DNA of 64,000 bases from Sipunculus nudus (taxonomy: Eukaryota; Annelida; Sipuncula; Golfingiida; Sipunculidae). The stretch lies in contig CM049322.1 of the NCBI GenBank assembly GCA_026874595.1, forward strand, positions 26,852,340 to 26,916,339, read 5' to 3'. Position numbers and translations under genes: made by a program. Under the pieces are notes generated by a model. That model ran no database searches, was not told the origin of the DNA, and was given only the letters and a program-made list of their open reading frames with translations. Within the stretch, counting starts at the first letter, position 1, and every line of letters begins with the position of its first letter. This document shows, piece after piece, positions 1 to 11,288 of this stretch.

Positions 1-222
1 AGAGTGGCTGGAGAGAGCAAAGGTCTGACATGGTCTCATAAAAACATTAATAAAAGCTACAATTTTTGGCCAATTTCTTTCAGCTTTTCAAACTAAAAAG
101 CTGAAATCTTTATGTGTGCATGATATGAAAATTATATCAATAGTACTCACAGGAAACATACATGCCATAGTCAAAGTTGGGCAAAATTTAAGGTACTAAT
201 TTTATATTTATACTAATAACTT
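1..222 (+). mobile_element. R1 element, outer copy, left part (cut by window start)
   Basis: Matches the R1 body seen at 13840-14060, 17455-17545 plus 21190-21310, and 40960-41180 (motifs CTGACATGGTCTCATAAAAA and CATGGTCAAAGTTGGGCAAA). It stops at 222, where a second R1 begins, and resumes at 4633 with the sequence that normally follows (AATTTGAAAAATTCAGAAC). Its 5' end lies outside the window. Confidence 0.75.
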
Positions 223-3200
223 AAACAAGTGACCCAGGGGTCATGACACTCAGCTGACCAGGAAGACATTGACAAAAATAATTTTATTATCTGAATGTCA
301 AATTTGAATGAAATACTTTTTCCAAACTTGACCTTTTGTATAAAATCATCCAATGTTCATTGGGGTACTATGGAGCTCTGTAGCATGAAGGATATGGGTA
401 ACAGACACCTATTTATCAAGGTTTACAAGATGACTTTTCAGGGGTCTCCCAGCATGTCAAAAAATAAAATTCTAGGTCCAGTTATTATGATTTGTGCCCT
501 GTTAACAAATCCAAATGTTTATTCTGGGGGGTATTTCAAAGCCGCATAGGATGAAGGATATGGGTAACAGAGATGTAATTTCAGGTGCACAAGGAGACTT
601 TTCAGGGGCGTCCTAGCATATCAAGAAAGGAGATTCTAGGTCAAGTCATTATAATTTGTGCTCTGTTAACAGATGACCAAATCTTTATTCTGGGGAGTAC
701 TTCGGAGCCCCAGAGCATGAAGGATATGGGTAACAGGGACCTTATTTCGGGTTTCCATGTAGACCTTTTATGGGCTTCCCTGGAGGTGAGGACAGAAGAT
801 TCTAGGTCCAGTCATTATGATTTGTGCCCTGTTAATATATGACCAAATCTTTATTCTGGGGGAACTTCAGAGCCCCATAGCTCACAGAATATGGGTAACA
901 GGGACCTTATTTCGGGTTTCCATGTAGACCTTTTATGGGCTTCCCTGGAGGTGAGGACAGAAGATTCTAGGTCCAGTCATAATGATTTGTGCCCTGTTTA
1001 CAGATGACCAAATGTTTAAAGATCACAAAAGTAGAGAAAAAAAATCGTAAAAAATAAAAAAAATATAGGTGGCGCCACCAATCTCCAGAAATTGATGAAA
1101 CACTCCATGATCAATATCCATGCAAAAAAACATGGTGATTAATGCATTAGTTGTTCAGATACTTGAGCTTTTGTATTAAATTTTGTATTATTCTGGGGGG
1201 TACTTCAGAACCCCATAGCTCGAAGAATATAGGTCACAGTGACCTAATTTCAGGTTTACAAAAAGAATTTCCATAGACCTCCCAGGATTTCAAGTAAGAA
1301 GATTCCCGGTCTAGCAATTACGATTTGTGCCCTGTTAACAGACAGACGCCTGGATGGCCGGACGGACGACGGACAAAAGGTGATCCCTACAGCTCAGATG
1401 ACTTTCAGTCAGCTGAGCTAAAAATTGAAAAAATACAGGTGGCGCCACCAGAATGCAGAAACTGATGAAACATTTCATGATCAATATCCATGCAAAGAAT
1501 CATGGTGATCAATATAATAATTGTTCAGATACTTGAGCTTTTGTATCAAATTTTCCATTATTCTGGGGGGTACTTCGGAGCCCCATAGCTCAGAGGTTAT
1601 GGGTAACAGAGACCTAATTTCAAGTTTTTAAGGAAACTTTTCATGGGCCTCTCAGCATGTCAAGAGAGAAGATTCTAGGTCCAGTTGTTACGTTTTGTGC
1701 CATGTTAACAGATGACCGCATCTTATGAGGTCTCAAAAATAGAGAAAAAAATTCGTAAAAATAAAAAAAATACAGGTGGCGCCACCATACTGCAGAAACT
1801 GATGACACATTCCATGACCAATATCCATGCAAAGAATCATGGTGATCACTGCAATAGTTGTTTAGACACTTGAGCTTTTGTATCAAATTGTCCATTATTC
1901 TGAGGGATACTTCAGATGACTTACAGTCAGCTGAGCTAAAAACACTTAATGGTCAATATCCATGCAAAGAATCATGATGATCTCCATATTAGTTGTTCAG
2001 ATACATCAGCTTTTGTATCAAATTGTCCATTATGCTGAGGGATACTTCAGAGTCCTATAGCTTGAAGGATATGGGTAACAGAGACCTAATTTCAAGTTTC
2101 CACAGGCACTCTTCATGGGCCTCCTTGCATGACAAGAATGAAGTTTCTAGGTCCAGTTGTTGCACTTTGTACCCTCTTGATAGATAACCACATCTTCAAA
2201 AGTCTCGAAAAAAGAGAAAAAAAATTCGTAAAAATTTGAAAAAAATAGAGGTGGCGCACCCTCTCTGCAGAAACTGATGAAACAGCTCATGATCAATATG
2301 TATGCAAAAATCATGACCATCTGTCTTATAGTTATTGAGATACTGCACTTTTTGTATCAAATTTTCCATTATTCTGGGGTGTATTTTGGAGCCATACAGC
2401 CTGAAGAATATGGGTAACAGAGACCTAATTTCAGGTTTCCATGGAGAATTTTCATGGGTCTCCCTGTGGGTCAAGAATGAAGATTCTAGGTCCAGTTTTT
2501 ATGATTTGTGCCCTGTTAACAGATGTTCATATCTTTAAAGGTCTCAAAAATAGATAAAACATTCGTAAAAAAACCCCCGAACAAATACAGGTTGTGCCAC
2601 CAGTCTGCAGGAACTGATGGAACACCTCTTGATCAATAGTTATGCCACAAATCATGACCATCAGTGATGTAGTTATTGAGATATTGAAGTTTTTGTATGA
2701 AATTTTTGACTACTCTGAGGGGTACTTTGGGGCCCCATAGCTCGAAGGATATGGGTAACAGAGACCTAATTTCTGGTTTCCATGGAGACTTTTCATAGGT
2801 CTCTCAGTGTATTGAGAATGAAGATTCTAGGTCCAGTCGTTACAATTTGTGCCATGCTAACAGATGACAGCATCCTTAAAAGTCTCAAAAATAGAGGAAG
2901 AAATCGTAAAAAAATCAAACAATATAGGTGGCGCCACCAGTCTGCAGGAACTGATGGAACATCTCATAATCAATATGTATGCCAAAAATCATGAACATCA
3001 GTGATGTAGTTATTGAGATATTGAAGTTTTTGTATGAAATTTTTGACTACTCTGGGGTAGTACTTTGGGGCCCCATAGCTCAAAGGATATGGGTAACAGA
3101 GACCTAATTTCTGGTTTCCATGGAGACTTTTCATAGGTCTTCTAGTGTGTTGAGAATGAAGATTCTAGGTCCAGTCGTTACGATTTGTGCCATGTTAACA

Positions 3201-4637
3201 GATGACAGCATCCTTAAAGGTCTCAAAAATAGAGGAAAAAATTGTAAAAAATCGAACGATACAGGTGGTGCCACCAGTCTGCAGGAACAGATGATACATC
3301 TCATGATCAATAGTTATGCCACAAATCATGACCATCATTCAAGTAGTTAATGAGATATTGAAGTTTTTGTATGATTTTTTTACTTTTCTTGGGGGTACTT
3401 TAGGGCTCCATAGCTTGAAGAAAATGGGTAACAGAGACCTAATTTTGGTTTCCATGGAGACTTTTCATAGGTCTCTCAGTGTGTCGAGAATGAAGATTCT
3501 AGGTCCAGTCGTTATGATTTGTGCCAAGTTAACAGATGACAGCATCCTTAAAGGTCTCAAAAATAGAGGAAAAAATCGTAAAAAATCAAACAAAACAGGT
3601 GGCGCCACAAGTCTGCAGGAACTGATGGAACATTTCATAATCAATATGTATGCCAAAAATCATGACCATCAGTGATGTAGTTATTGAGATATTGAAGTTT
3701 TTGTATGAAATTTTTGACTACTCTGGGGGGGGGGGGTACTTTGGTGCCCCATAGCTTGAAGGATATGGTTAACAGAGACCTAATTTCTGGTTTCCAAGGA
3801 TATTTTTCATGGACCTTTCAGTGTGTCAAGAATGAAGATTCTAGGTCCAGTCGTTATGATTTGTGCCATGCTAACAGATGACAGCATCCTTAAAGGTCTC
3901 AAAAATAGAGGAAAAAATCGTAAAAAATCGAACAATAAAGGTGGCACCACCAGTCTGCAGGAAGTGATGACACATCTCATGATCAATAGTTATGCCACAA
4001 ATCATGACCATCAGTCAAGTAGTTAATGAGATATTGAAGTTTTTGTATGAAATTTTTTACTTTTCTTGGGGGTACTTTGGGGCTCCATAGCTCGAAGAAT
4101 ATAGGTAACAGAGACCTAATTTCTGGTTTCCATGGAGACTTTTCATAGGTCTCTCAGTGTGTCAAGAATGAAGATTCTAAGTCCAGTCTTTACGATTTGT
4201 GCCTTGTTAACAGATGTTTACATTTTGAAAGGTCTCAAAAATAGAGAAAAAATTCGTAAAAAATTGAACGATACAGGTGGCGCCACCAGTCTGCAGGAAG
4301 TGATGGAACATCTCATGATCAATATGTATGACAAAAATCATGACCATCAGTCAAGTAGTTAATGAGATATTGAAGTTTTTGTTTGAAATTTTTTACTTTT
4401 CTGGGGGGGTAATTTGGGGCCCCATAGCTCGAAGGATATGGGTAACAGAGACCTAATTTCTGGTTTCCAAGGAGATTTTTCATGGACCTCTCAGAATGCC
4501 AAGTTACAAGGTTCTAGGTCCAGCGGTTACGATTTGTGCCTGGTTAACGGACGGACAGACGGACAGACGGACAGACAGACGACGGACAAAGAGTGATCGC
4601 TATAGCTCAGATGACTTTCAGTCAGCTGAGCTAAAAA
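223..4637 (+). mobile_element. R1-a: R1 element with 337-bp satellite core, nested in an R1
   Basis: The 5' end is AACAAGTGACCCAGGGGTCA followed by the SIR-like CACTCAGCTGAC. The 3' end has an ACGG-type microsatellite (4551-4592) and the family hairpin at 4604-4632 (AGCTCAGATGACT, loop TTC, AGTCAGCTGAGCT). Between them lies a tandem core. Comparison with intact R1 copies gives an empty site: the host reads ATAACTTATAAAATTTG, and here ATAACTTA and AAAAATTTG flank the insert with no evident target duplication. This is the insertion style of Helitron/Helentron-type elements; no Rep-helicase coding sequence is present, so the copy is non-autonomous. Extra hairpin ends at 1391-1419 and 1911-1938 show that end sequences were caught up in the tandem amplification. 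Confidence 0.7.
1020..4600 (+). repeat. Tandem array of about 337-bp monomers, each with a GGTGGCGCCACC palindrome
   Basis: The palindrome or a variant recurs at 1068, 1438, 1775, 2250, 2590, 2927, 3264, 3598, 3940 and 4276, so most steps are 334-342 bp. Exact copies are at 1068, 1438, 1775, 2927 and 4276; the others differ by one to three bases or a deletion. Each monomer also carries GATATGGGTAACAGAGACCT and GATTCTAGGTCCAGTC. From about 300 to 1020 shortened units of about 160 bp lack the palindrome half. The small open frames here repeat once per monomer and are not genes. Confidence 0.85.
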
Positions 4638-5858
4638 TTTGAAAAATTCAGAACTAATTTTGGGTATTCAAATGAATCTTGATTAAATAATGTTACATCC
4701 CTGACAAAAAATCTCTAGCTTCAGCAAGCCCCTTGTTAAGGGAGTAAATATATTTCTTGATTTTTTACAAAGTGCATTATGTTTGGGCCCATAACTTAAA
4801 ACAATTACGCAATACTGACATCATTTCTGGCAAGTGCACAGAGAATGTATAGAAAAACATGTATATTATATATGATTAAAGTCAGATCAGTGGATTTGAT
4901 ATTAGGCAGTATTGAAGTGTAACAATGGGTTTTTAATTGAAAAATGAAGTTTTTCATTAATATCTCAAAGGTATTAAGTCCTAGTGACCAAATTCTTGGC
5001 ATGGTAGGGGATTTTGGAGACATCTAATTGTATGCCAAATTTTAGGAACTGAGAGCTGAAGCAGGGGAGCTGAGCTCTTGCAAACTGCATAACACTAGCC
5101 TGATGTAAACAATATGTTACATGGTGTTTGAAAACTTGAATAAAATCTACAGTTTTTGATAAACTGGTTTCAAATTTTTGGTGTTAACAGACAAAATGCT
5201 AACAAAAACATGCTGAGAAAATTAAATCCACAGTACTTACAGGAAAAAAACATACCATGGTCAAAGTTAGGCAAAATTTAAGGTACCAATTTTTTATTTT
5301 TGTTAATATTTTAAAAAATTTAAAAGATTTTGATCTAATTTGGGTATACAATTTAATTTTGATTAATTAAAGTTATATTACTGGAAAAAAGTTTATAGCT
5401 TTAACATATTTTGTGTTAAGTGATCAAATATCTTTCCTGATTTTTTACACAATGCATTATGTTTGGGCCCATAACTTTTTAAATTTATATAATACAGACA
5501 TAATTTCTGGCATGTACATAGGAACTATATAGAGGAATAATTACGGTAAATATGAGGAAAAACAGATGAGTGGTTTTGATATTAGGCAGTCCTGAAGTGT
5601 AAAAAAAGTTTTTTAATAAAAAATTGAGGTTTTTCCTTAATTTCTCAAAGGAACGAAGTCGCAAAGACCCAGTTTTAGGCTTGGTAGGAGATCTTGGGGA
5701 CATCTAACATTATGCCGAATTTTGGATTCCTAGGTCTTACGGTTTCAAAATGTGCCACATCTACGGACAGCGCACGGACGTACGGACGAACAGACAGACG
5801 GACGACGGACAATGGACCACTACTATAGCTCAGATGACTTATAGTCAGCTGAGCTAAA
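4633..5858 (+). mobile_element. R1 outer copy, right part
   Basis: Continuation of the R1 interrupted at 222. It holds two diverged halves of a unit of about 690 bp (GTTTGGGCCCATAACTT at about 4785 and 5463). An ACGG-rich microsatellite follows at 5760-5812, then the 3' hairpin at 5827-5855. Small open frames on the minus strand at 4805-5023 and 5485-5703 recur in every R1 copy and are repeat translations. Confidence 0.75.
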
Positions 5859-7320
5859 AAGGGAAGGTAGGTGGCGCCACCTGTCTTGTCTATGAGAAAG
5901 TTTTCCACTATTAATTGACATACCAAATCTAAGGCCAATACTTTGAACCACTCTGGAGATATAAGCAATTTTCACAGAAAGCACATGTACAGAAGGACAC
6001 CATGGCAAAATGATTGCAGATGGCACCACCAGTCTTGCATACAAGATGGAGGAGTTCAAGATCAATGTACATGCACAAATTCAGCCCAATCTGTCCATTA
6101 GTTTTAGACTTTTAATGCTCACAGTACTGTCAAGTGGCAATAATGGGGTATTAATCGGCATGAAAACAAGAGAAAGACCGAAGGTGGCCCCACCTATATT
6201 CCGCAAAAGAGAAAACTATCCAAGATCTTTAGTCAATTTGATTTTTGGACCAATCCATGCATCCCTTATTAATGTTTTTGTGTGATTTTCACCATATATG
6301 GCAATATTCAAGGTCAATGCCACTCTCATAGGAAAGGTCATGACCCTAATTTAAAGGGGCCCAATCACCTGTAAAGCATGTTGAGTTAACACGAAAAATA
6401 GCTTCTTCCCTTTAAAATAAACCTGCACCTGCCAAAAATTGCCTTGAAACTGTTTGTTTTCTCCTGTAAACAAATGTTAAAACATTGGATTGGGCGCGAT
6501 GACAGGTGTAAACATAAACACAGCGCGTGGGGCCGTATGCATCGCTTAGCCAAAACACGTGTCAATCAGGAGATGCCCTGACTGACTTGGCCCAAAAAAA
6601 TATAAAACATGTTTCTGCTGGCAGACAAACTGCTTGTTGCCCCTCTTAATCGGACGTCTGGTCACGCGGCCTTGTTATGGTAAACAGACAGTGTTTACCA
6701 ACAAGCAGAGCCATAACATGGTGTTAAACAGCCGTATGCAAGGAAATGAGACCATGTGCTGGGATGGTTTTGCTGGGAAACATTTGTATAAAGTAAAACT
6801 GAACTGATAGTGTGAAATAATAGGTATAATTTAGCTCCTGATTATGCCCTTTTAAAAATACATCATCTCATAACCCATGTCTATGTAAATGCATAATATG
6901 AAAGATATCTGTCCATTAGTTTTTGACTTAAAATGCTCACAGTATTGTTAAGTGGCAATGAAGGGGGTATTAAACAGCACGAAAACGAGAAAAGGATAAC
7001 AGGTGGCACCACCAGTTTCTGGTACATGACAACGCTGTCCAAGATCTTCAGTCAAGTTGATTTTTGGATCAATCCATGCAAGATTTTTTGAGATATTTAA
7101 GAATTTGTGTGATTTTCCCCCAAAATGGAATTAGGCTAGGTCAAAGTCACTCTCCTAGTAAAGGTCATGACCCTAATTTGAATAGGCTTTGTCCTCTCAC
7201 CCATATCTATAGACATGTCAAGTTTGGTAAAGATCTGTGAAATATTTTTTGAGTTATCTGGTCCAAACGAAATCTCTGCGGCGGCTGCGGAGACGGCGCA
7301 ACCTACCTAAACCATCTTAT
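5859..7320 (+). repeat. Diverged tandem-repeat segment with GGTGGCGCCACC motifs
   Basis: The palindrome is exact at 5870-5881 and varied at 6019 (GATGGCACCACC), 6182 (GGTGGCCCCACC) and 7002 (GGTGGCACCACC). Flanking text such as CTGTCCATTAGTTTT and CACAGTA-TGT-AAGTGGCAAT appears twice (about 6090 and 6905), showing a diverged tandem core. A TTAA-flanked MITE interrupts it at 6355-6851. A GCGGCGGCTGCGG tract at about 7276 sits where other copies carry the ACGG microsatellite. No gene is visible. Confidence 0.6.
6355..6851. mobile_element. Short TTAA-flanked MITE
   Basis: TTAA lies at 6351-6354 and again at 6852-6855. The ends are imperfect inverted repeats: AGGGGCCCAATCACC on the left, and AAGGGCATAATCAGG reading inward from the right. 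The 497-bp insert is less AT-rich than its surroundings and interrupts a repeat whose uninterrupted text (GTCATGACCCTAATTTG) is at about 7158. TTAA duplication fits piggyBac or Kolobok-type non-autonomous elements. No coding capacity is seen. Confidence 0.55.
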
Positions 7321-8191
7321 CTCAAGACTTTGTCTGGCAATACAATAAGTGTACCCAGGCAAGGCTGTAGGGACCAGACAAGGCTGGTCTGGAGGTTAAA
7401 AATGTAAATATATTAGATCCTCAGAAAAACTTCAATAACTAGAATAATTTTTAAGATTTTACTTTCAGATTTAAGAATTTAACAGATTAAATCTATATAT
7501 ATACCTACTGTGAAAAGTAAATCAAATGTTCTTACACGAAAGAAACATGCCATGGTCAAACTTTGGCAAAATTTAAGGTACCAAATTTTTATTTTTGCTA
7601 ATATTTAAAAAAAATTAAGAGATTTTGATCTAATTTTTGGTATGCAATTAAATTCTGATTAACTTAAGTTGTATTACTGAAAAAAGTCCCTAGGTTTAAC
7701 ATTTTTGGTCTTAAGTGACCAAATATCTTCCCTGATTTTTTTACAAAGTCCAATATGTTTGGGCCCATAACTTTTGGTCTTAAGTGATCAAATATCTTCC
7801 CTTATTTTTTTACAAAGTCAAATATGTTTGGGCCCATAACTTTTTAAAATTATATAATAAAGACTTAATTTCAAGCATTTACATAGTAATTATAGAGATG
7901 AATATTTATGGTATATGTGAGGAAAAACAGATGTTGGTTTTGATATTAGGCAGTCCTGAAGTGTGAAAATAGGTTTTTAATAAAAATTTGATGTTTTTCC
8001 TTAATTTCTCAAGGGAACAAAGTTGCAAAGACCCAGTTTTCAGCTTGGTAGGAGATCTTGGGGAAATCTAACATTATGCCAAATTTTTAATTCCTAGGTC
8101 TTACGGTTTCAAAACGTGCCACATCTACGGACGGACGACAGACAATGGACCTCGACTATAGCTCAGATGACTTATAGTCAGCTGTGCTCAA
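7321..8191 (+). mobile_element. R1 element, right part
   Basis: Typical R1 body: CATGCCATGGTCAAAC at about 7546, two copies of GTTTGGGCCCATAACTTTT at 7758 and 7828 (a local duplication of about 70 bp), and a short ACGG tract at about 8126. The 3' hairpin is at 8160-8188 with the right arm mutated to AGCTGTGCT. The DIRS retrotransposon starts immediately after it. Confidence 0.7.
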
Positions 8192-9006
8192 AATGCTGGC
8201 AACGCTGTTCATTGGTTTAACACCTTGTGAGGAGGTGACAAAGAAACTGCTTCATTCTCTCCAGAATAAATCCGGGGAAGAATCTACACTGAAGGCAGAA
8301 ACTCTTCTCCCAGGACTGACAAGTGGGCTGGCATTGATAACATCAGTGGCTCATGACAATAGGGCTGGCATTGATAACATCAGTGGCTCATGACAAGTGG
8401 CTGGCATTGATAACATCAGTGGCTCATGACAAGTGGCTGGCACTGATAACATCAGTGGCTCATGACAAGTGGGCTGGCATTGATAACATCAGTGGCTCAT
8501 GACAAGTGGGCTGGTATTGATAACATCAGTGGCTCATGACAAGTGGCTGGCATTGATAACATCAGTGGCACATGACAAGTGGGCTGGCATTGATAATATC
8601 AGTGGCTCATGACCTCAACATGAGGAGAAGGGAACTTATAAAGCCAGAACTAAACATACAATGGATGAAAACTCTAGCAGCACCCAGCAATCCAGTTACA
8701 CAACAACTGTTTTGGGATGAACTGAGTAAAACTGTTAAAGACCTATAAGAAACTAAAAAACTGAACTCTAAAGTGTCAGGACTTGTTACTCGTGGTAAGG
8801 GTCCTAGACACTTCTACCCATACGCTAACAACCGGGGAAACCGTCCGCATTCTATCAGCAAAGGCCCTTTTTTGGGCCAAAGTCAGGGCAACACCTACCA
8901 CAGAAAGAATGTTGCCAACAACAACTTCAAGAACAGGCCAGGACTGAACAGCCAGTTCCAGTTCAAGAGGCCGGGTCAGAAGACCTTTACCAACAACAGA
9001 AAATAG
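8192..9006 (+). pseudogene. DIRS gag-like region, broken
   Basis: The frame reads through ALITSVAHD and then RRRELIKPELN and QQLFWDELSKTVKDL at about 8623-8748. These are segments I associate with DIRS Gag proteins. After a TAA at about 8747 a basic, Asn/Arg/Gly-rich tail follows at 8773-9006 with repeated GN, NR and RP pairs, like a nucleic-acid-binding Gag tail. The middle (8328-8613) has been expanded into a 36/37-bp minisatellite that shifts the frame in most units. It is non-functional. The assignment rests on position upstream of the RT and on recalled family likeness, without an alignment. Confidence 0.55.
8328..8613 (+). repeat. 36/37-bp minisatellite inside DIRS gag, 8 copies
   Basis: Units start at 8328, 8365, 8401, 8437, 8474, 8511, 8547 and 8584. 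Each holds CTGGCATTGATAACATCAG followed by TGGCTCATGAC. The unit corresponds to the codons for LALITSVAHD, so this is a slippage expansion of coding sequence. The mix of 36- and 37-bp units destroys the reading frame. Confidence 0.9.
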
Positions 9007-9011
9007 ACACT

Positions 9012-10620
9012 GTGAGTACAGGTCATTTGTATACCTTCCCCAAGTTTGTGTCTCCCACAGGTGAATATAAAATAGGAGGAAACATTAAAAAGTCATTCCC
9101 GGAATGGGAAAAACTATCTTCTGATCAAAACATTTTAATATATGTGAAAGGATTTACCATAGAATTTATAGATTTGCCTATTCAGAGCTTTGAGCCAAAA
9201 TTGATACAGTTTTGTGAAAAAAAGGAAATTATTGTAAATTCAGAGATTCAAAAACTATATATATATTGGCTAAACGGGTCATTATTGAAAGTAATGAACA
9301 ACCAGGACAATTCATATCAACAATCTTCTTAAGACCAAAGAGAGATGGCACTTTTCGCACAATACTCAATTTGAATAAATTAAATTCTTACATTGCATAT
9401 CATGACTTTAAAATGGATACAATTCAAACATGTGTCAGCCTCATGAACCCTGGTCATTACATGGCTTTATTGGATTTACGTGATGCGTACTACTCTGTGC
9501 CAATACACCCTGATTATCAAAAGTATTTGAAATTCAGATGGAATAGAAAACTGTACAAATACACAGCCTTACCAAATGGACTTACCTGTGCTCCTCTTTA
9601 TTTCACTAAGCTCATGAAACCTGTGCTGGCAGCATGAAGAAAAAACGGTCACATAGTCTCTATATATTTAGATGACCTTTATATACAAGCCCGGACTTTT
9701 GATGAATGCAAGACTAGCATAGAAGCGACTGTAACAGTTCTGAATAGACTTGGCTTCATGGTGCATCAGGAAAATCAAAATTCATTCCTAATCAACATTT
9801 AGAACATTTTTGGGGTTTGATATTTGCCAATATTCAAGAAAAATATCTCATAGGAACCCAAGCAACACTATATGAACAGATGCATCCCCAGCTAGATGGG
9901 GGGCTGTAATGGGTAAACATTCCACTGGGGGACGCTGGCTGAACTCTGGATGCACAGAACACATTAATGTTTTAGAACTTAAAGCAGCCTTCCTGGGATT
10001 ACAAGCTTTATGCAGTCAGGTACACCATACACACCTACTCCTACAGATGGATAATTCAACTGCAGTCGCCTACTTAAGAAAAATAGGTGGCACTCATTCA
10101 ATCCAGTGTAATAACATCACCCAGCAGATTTGGAATTGGTGCATACCAAAAATATTTGGCTTAGTATCTCACATATTCCAGGGATAGAGAATACCTGAGC
10201 AGACTCTGAATCTAGTAAGTTTAACGATAGGACAGAATGGACATCAGATAATTAGGCCTTCTGTAAAATTAGCAAGCACTTTGGAGTACCAGACACAGAT
10301 CTGTTTGGAGACCTATTTTCATGGGAAGCAGATCCCTGCTCCATAGGAACTGATGCCTTTTTATATGACTAGGGGACTTATAATCTTTGCTTTGCTTTTC
10401 CTCCCGTCAGTGTAATTCAACGAGTGCTGCAAAAAGTGATACAAGACCAGGTGGACATCATGCTGGTGGTCCCAGATTGGCCGACACAATCATGGTACCT
10501 GCAGCTCCTACAACTGTTAGTAGAGAGCCCAGTGCTACTTCCCAGGAGACAACATCTGCTACATCTGCCGCATGACACAGGTCAAGTCCACCCCCTCTGG
10601 TGAAAAATGCAACTTGCAGC
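9012..10620 (+). pseudogene. DIRS reverse transcriptase / RNase H, broken
   Basis: Encodes the polymerase that copies the element RNA. The N-terminal part is open at 9012-9332 and the frame then shifts to 9266-9637. RT motifs in order: RPKRDGTFRTILNLNKLN (about 9330-9390), LLDLRDAYYSVPI with the motif A aspartate (about 9467), LPNGLTCAPLYF (motif B, about 9570) and YLDD at 9665-9676 (motif C). A TGA at about 9635 separates B from C. RNase H follows: TDASPARWGA with its aspartate at 9879-9881, NVLELKAAF (about 9967) and MDNSTAVAYL (about 10048), the usual D-E-D series. A linker then contains DLFGDLFSWEADP. The 3' end overlaps the recombinase frame at about 10600-10800, as is common in DIRS elements. 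Several stops make it inactive. Confidence 0.8.
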
Positions 10621-11288
10621 TTGCCACTTGTCAGGCAGAGCTTACAACAGAAGGGAATCTCAGGCAGAACTCTGGAAATCATCATGTGCTCATGGCGCAC
10701 AGGGACTCAGAAACAATATAAAATTTACATCACAAAATGGATTAAGTTTTGCAATACAAAACATTTTGATCCAATACAACCAAATATACCAGAAATATTA
10801 GAATTTTTAACATTCTTGTATTATTCAGGCTTAAAGTACAGTGCAATCAATACTGCTCGCTCAGCATTAGCATGTTTTGTAATCAAAGATGGCCAGTTTA
10901 AACACTGGGGACACACCCATTAGTAAAAAGATTTCTTAAGGCAGTTTTTCATGACCGGCCCTGCCAAGGTACCAGGACACCTTGAATGTGGACACAGTTC
11001 TTGTGTACATAGAAAAATTAAGGCCTCTAGAGAAACTTAACTTAAAACAATTAACATTAAAACTTGTTATGTTAATAGCATTATATTAGTGACAGGACAG
11101 AGATGTCAGTCAATACATTTGTCGGACATGCAGCAAATAAAAGTCACTCAGGATGGTGTACATTTCATCCTTGATAAACTTTTGAAACAATCAAAGCCAA
11201 GAAGACACCAGCTGATATAAGTATTGCCTAGGTTTAAGCAAAATGCAGCATTGTGTTGTTTTCTTACTTTGAAAGAGTACCTAGAACA

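Noticed and set aside
2782-4362. Series of plus-strand frames beginning METFHRS
   Set aside because: One per 337-bp monomer; they begin and end at monomer landmarks and are of unequal length.
4604-4632. R1 terminal hairpin as a transcription terminator or tRNA-like element
   Set aside because: It recurs only at repeat termini next to a microsatellite, with no A/B box or cloverleaf; it is a transposon end.
4805-5703. Minus-strand open frames of 72 codons starting MSPKSPTMPRIWSL / MSPRSPTKPKTGSL
   Set aside because: They recur in every R1 copy (14933, 22061, 28541, 41351, 42032) with frameshifts and no conserved codon pattern, so they are repeat sequence rather than a gene.
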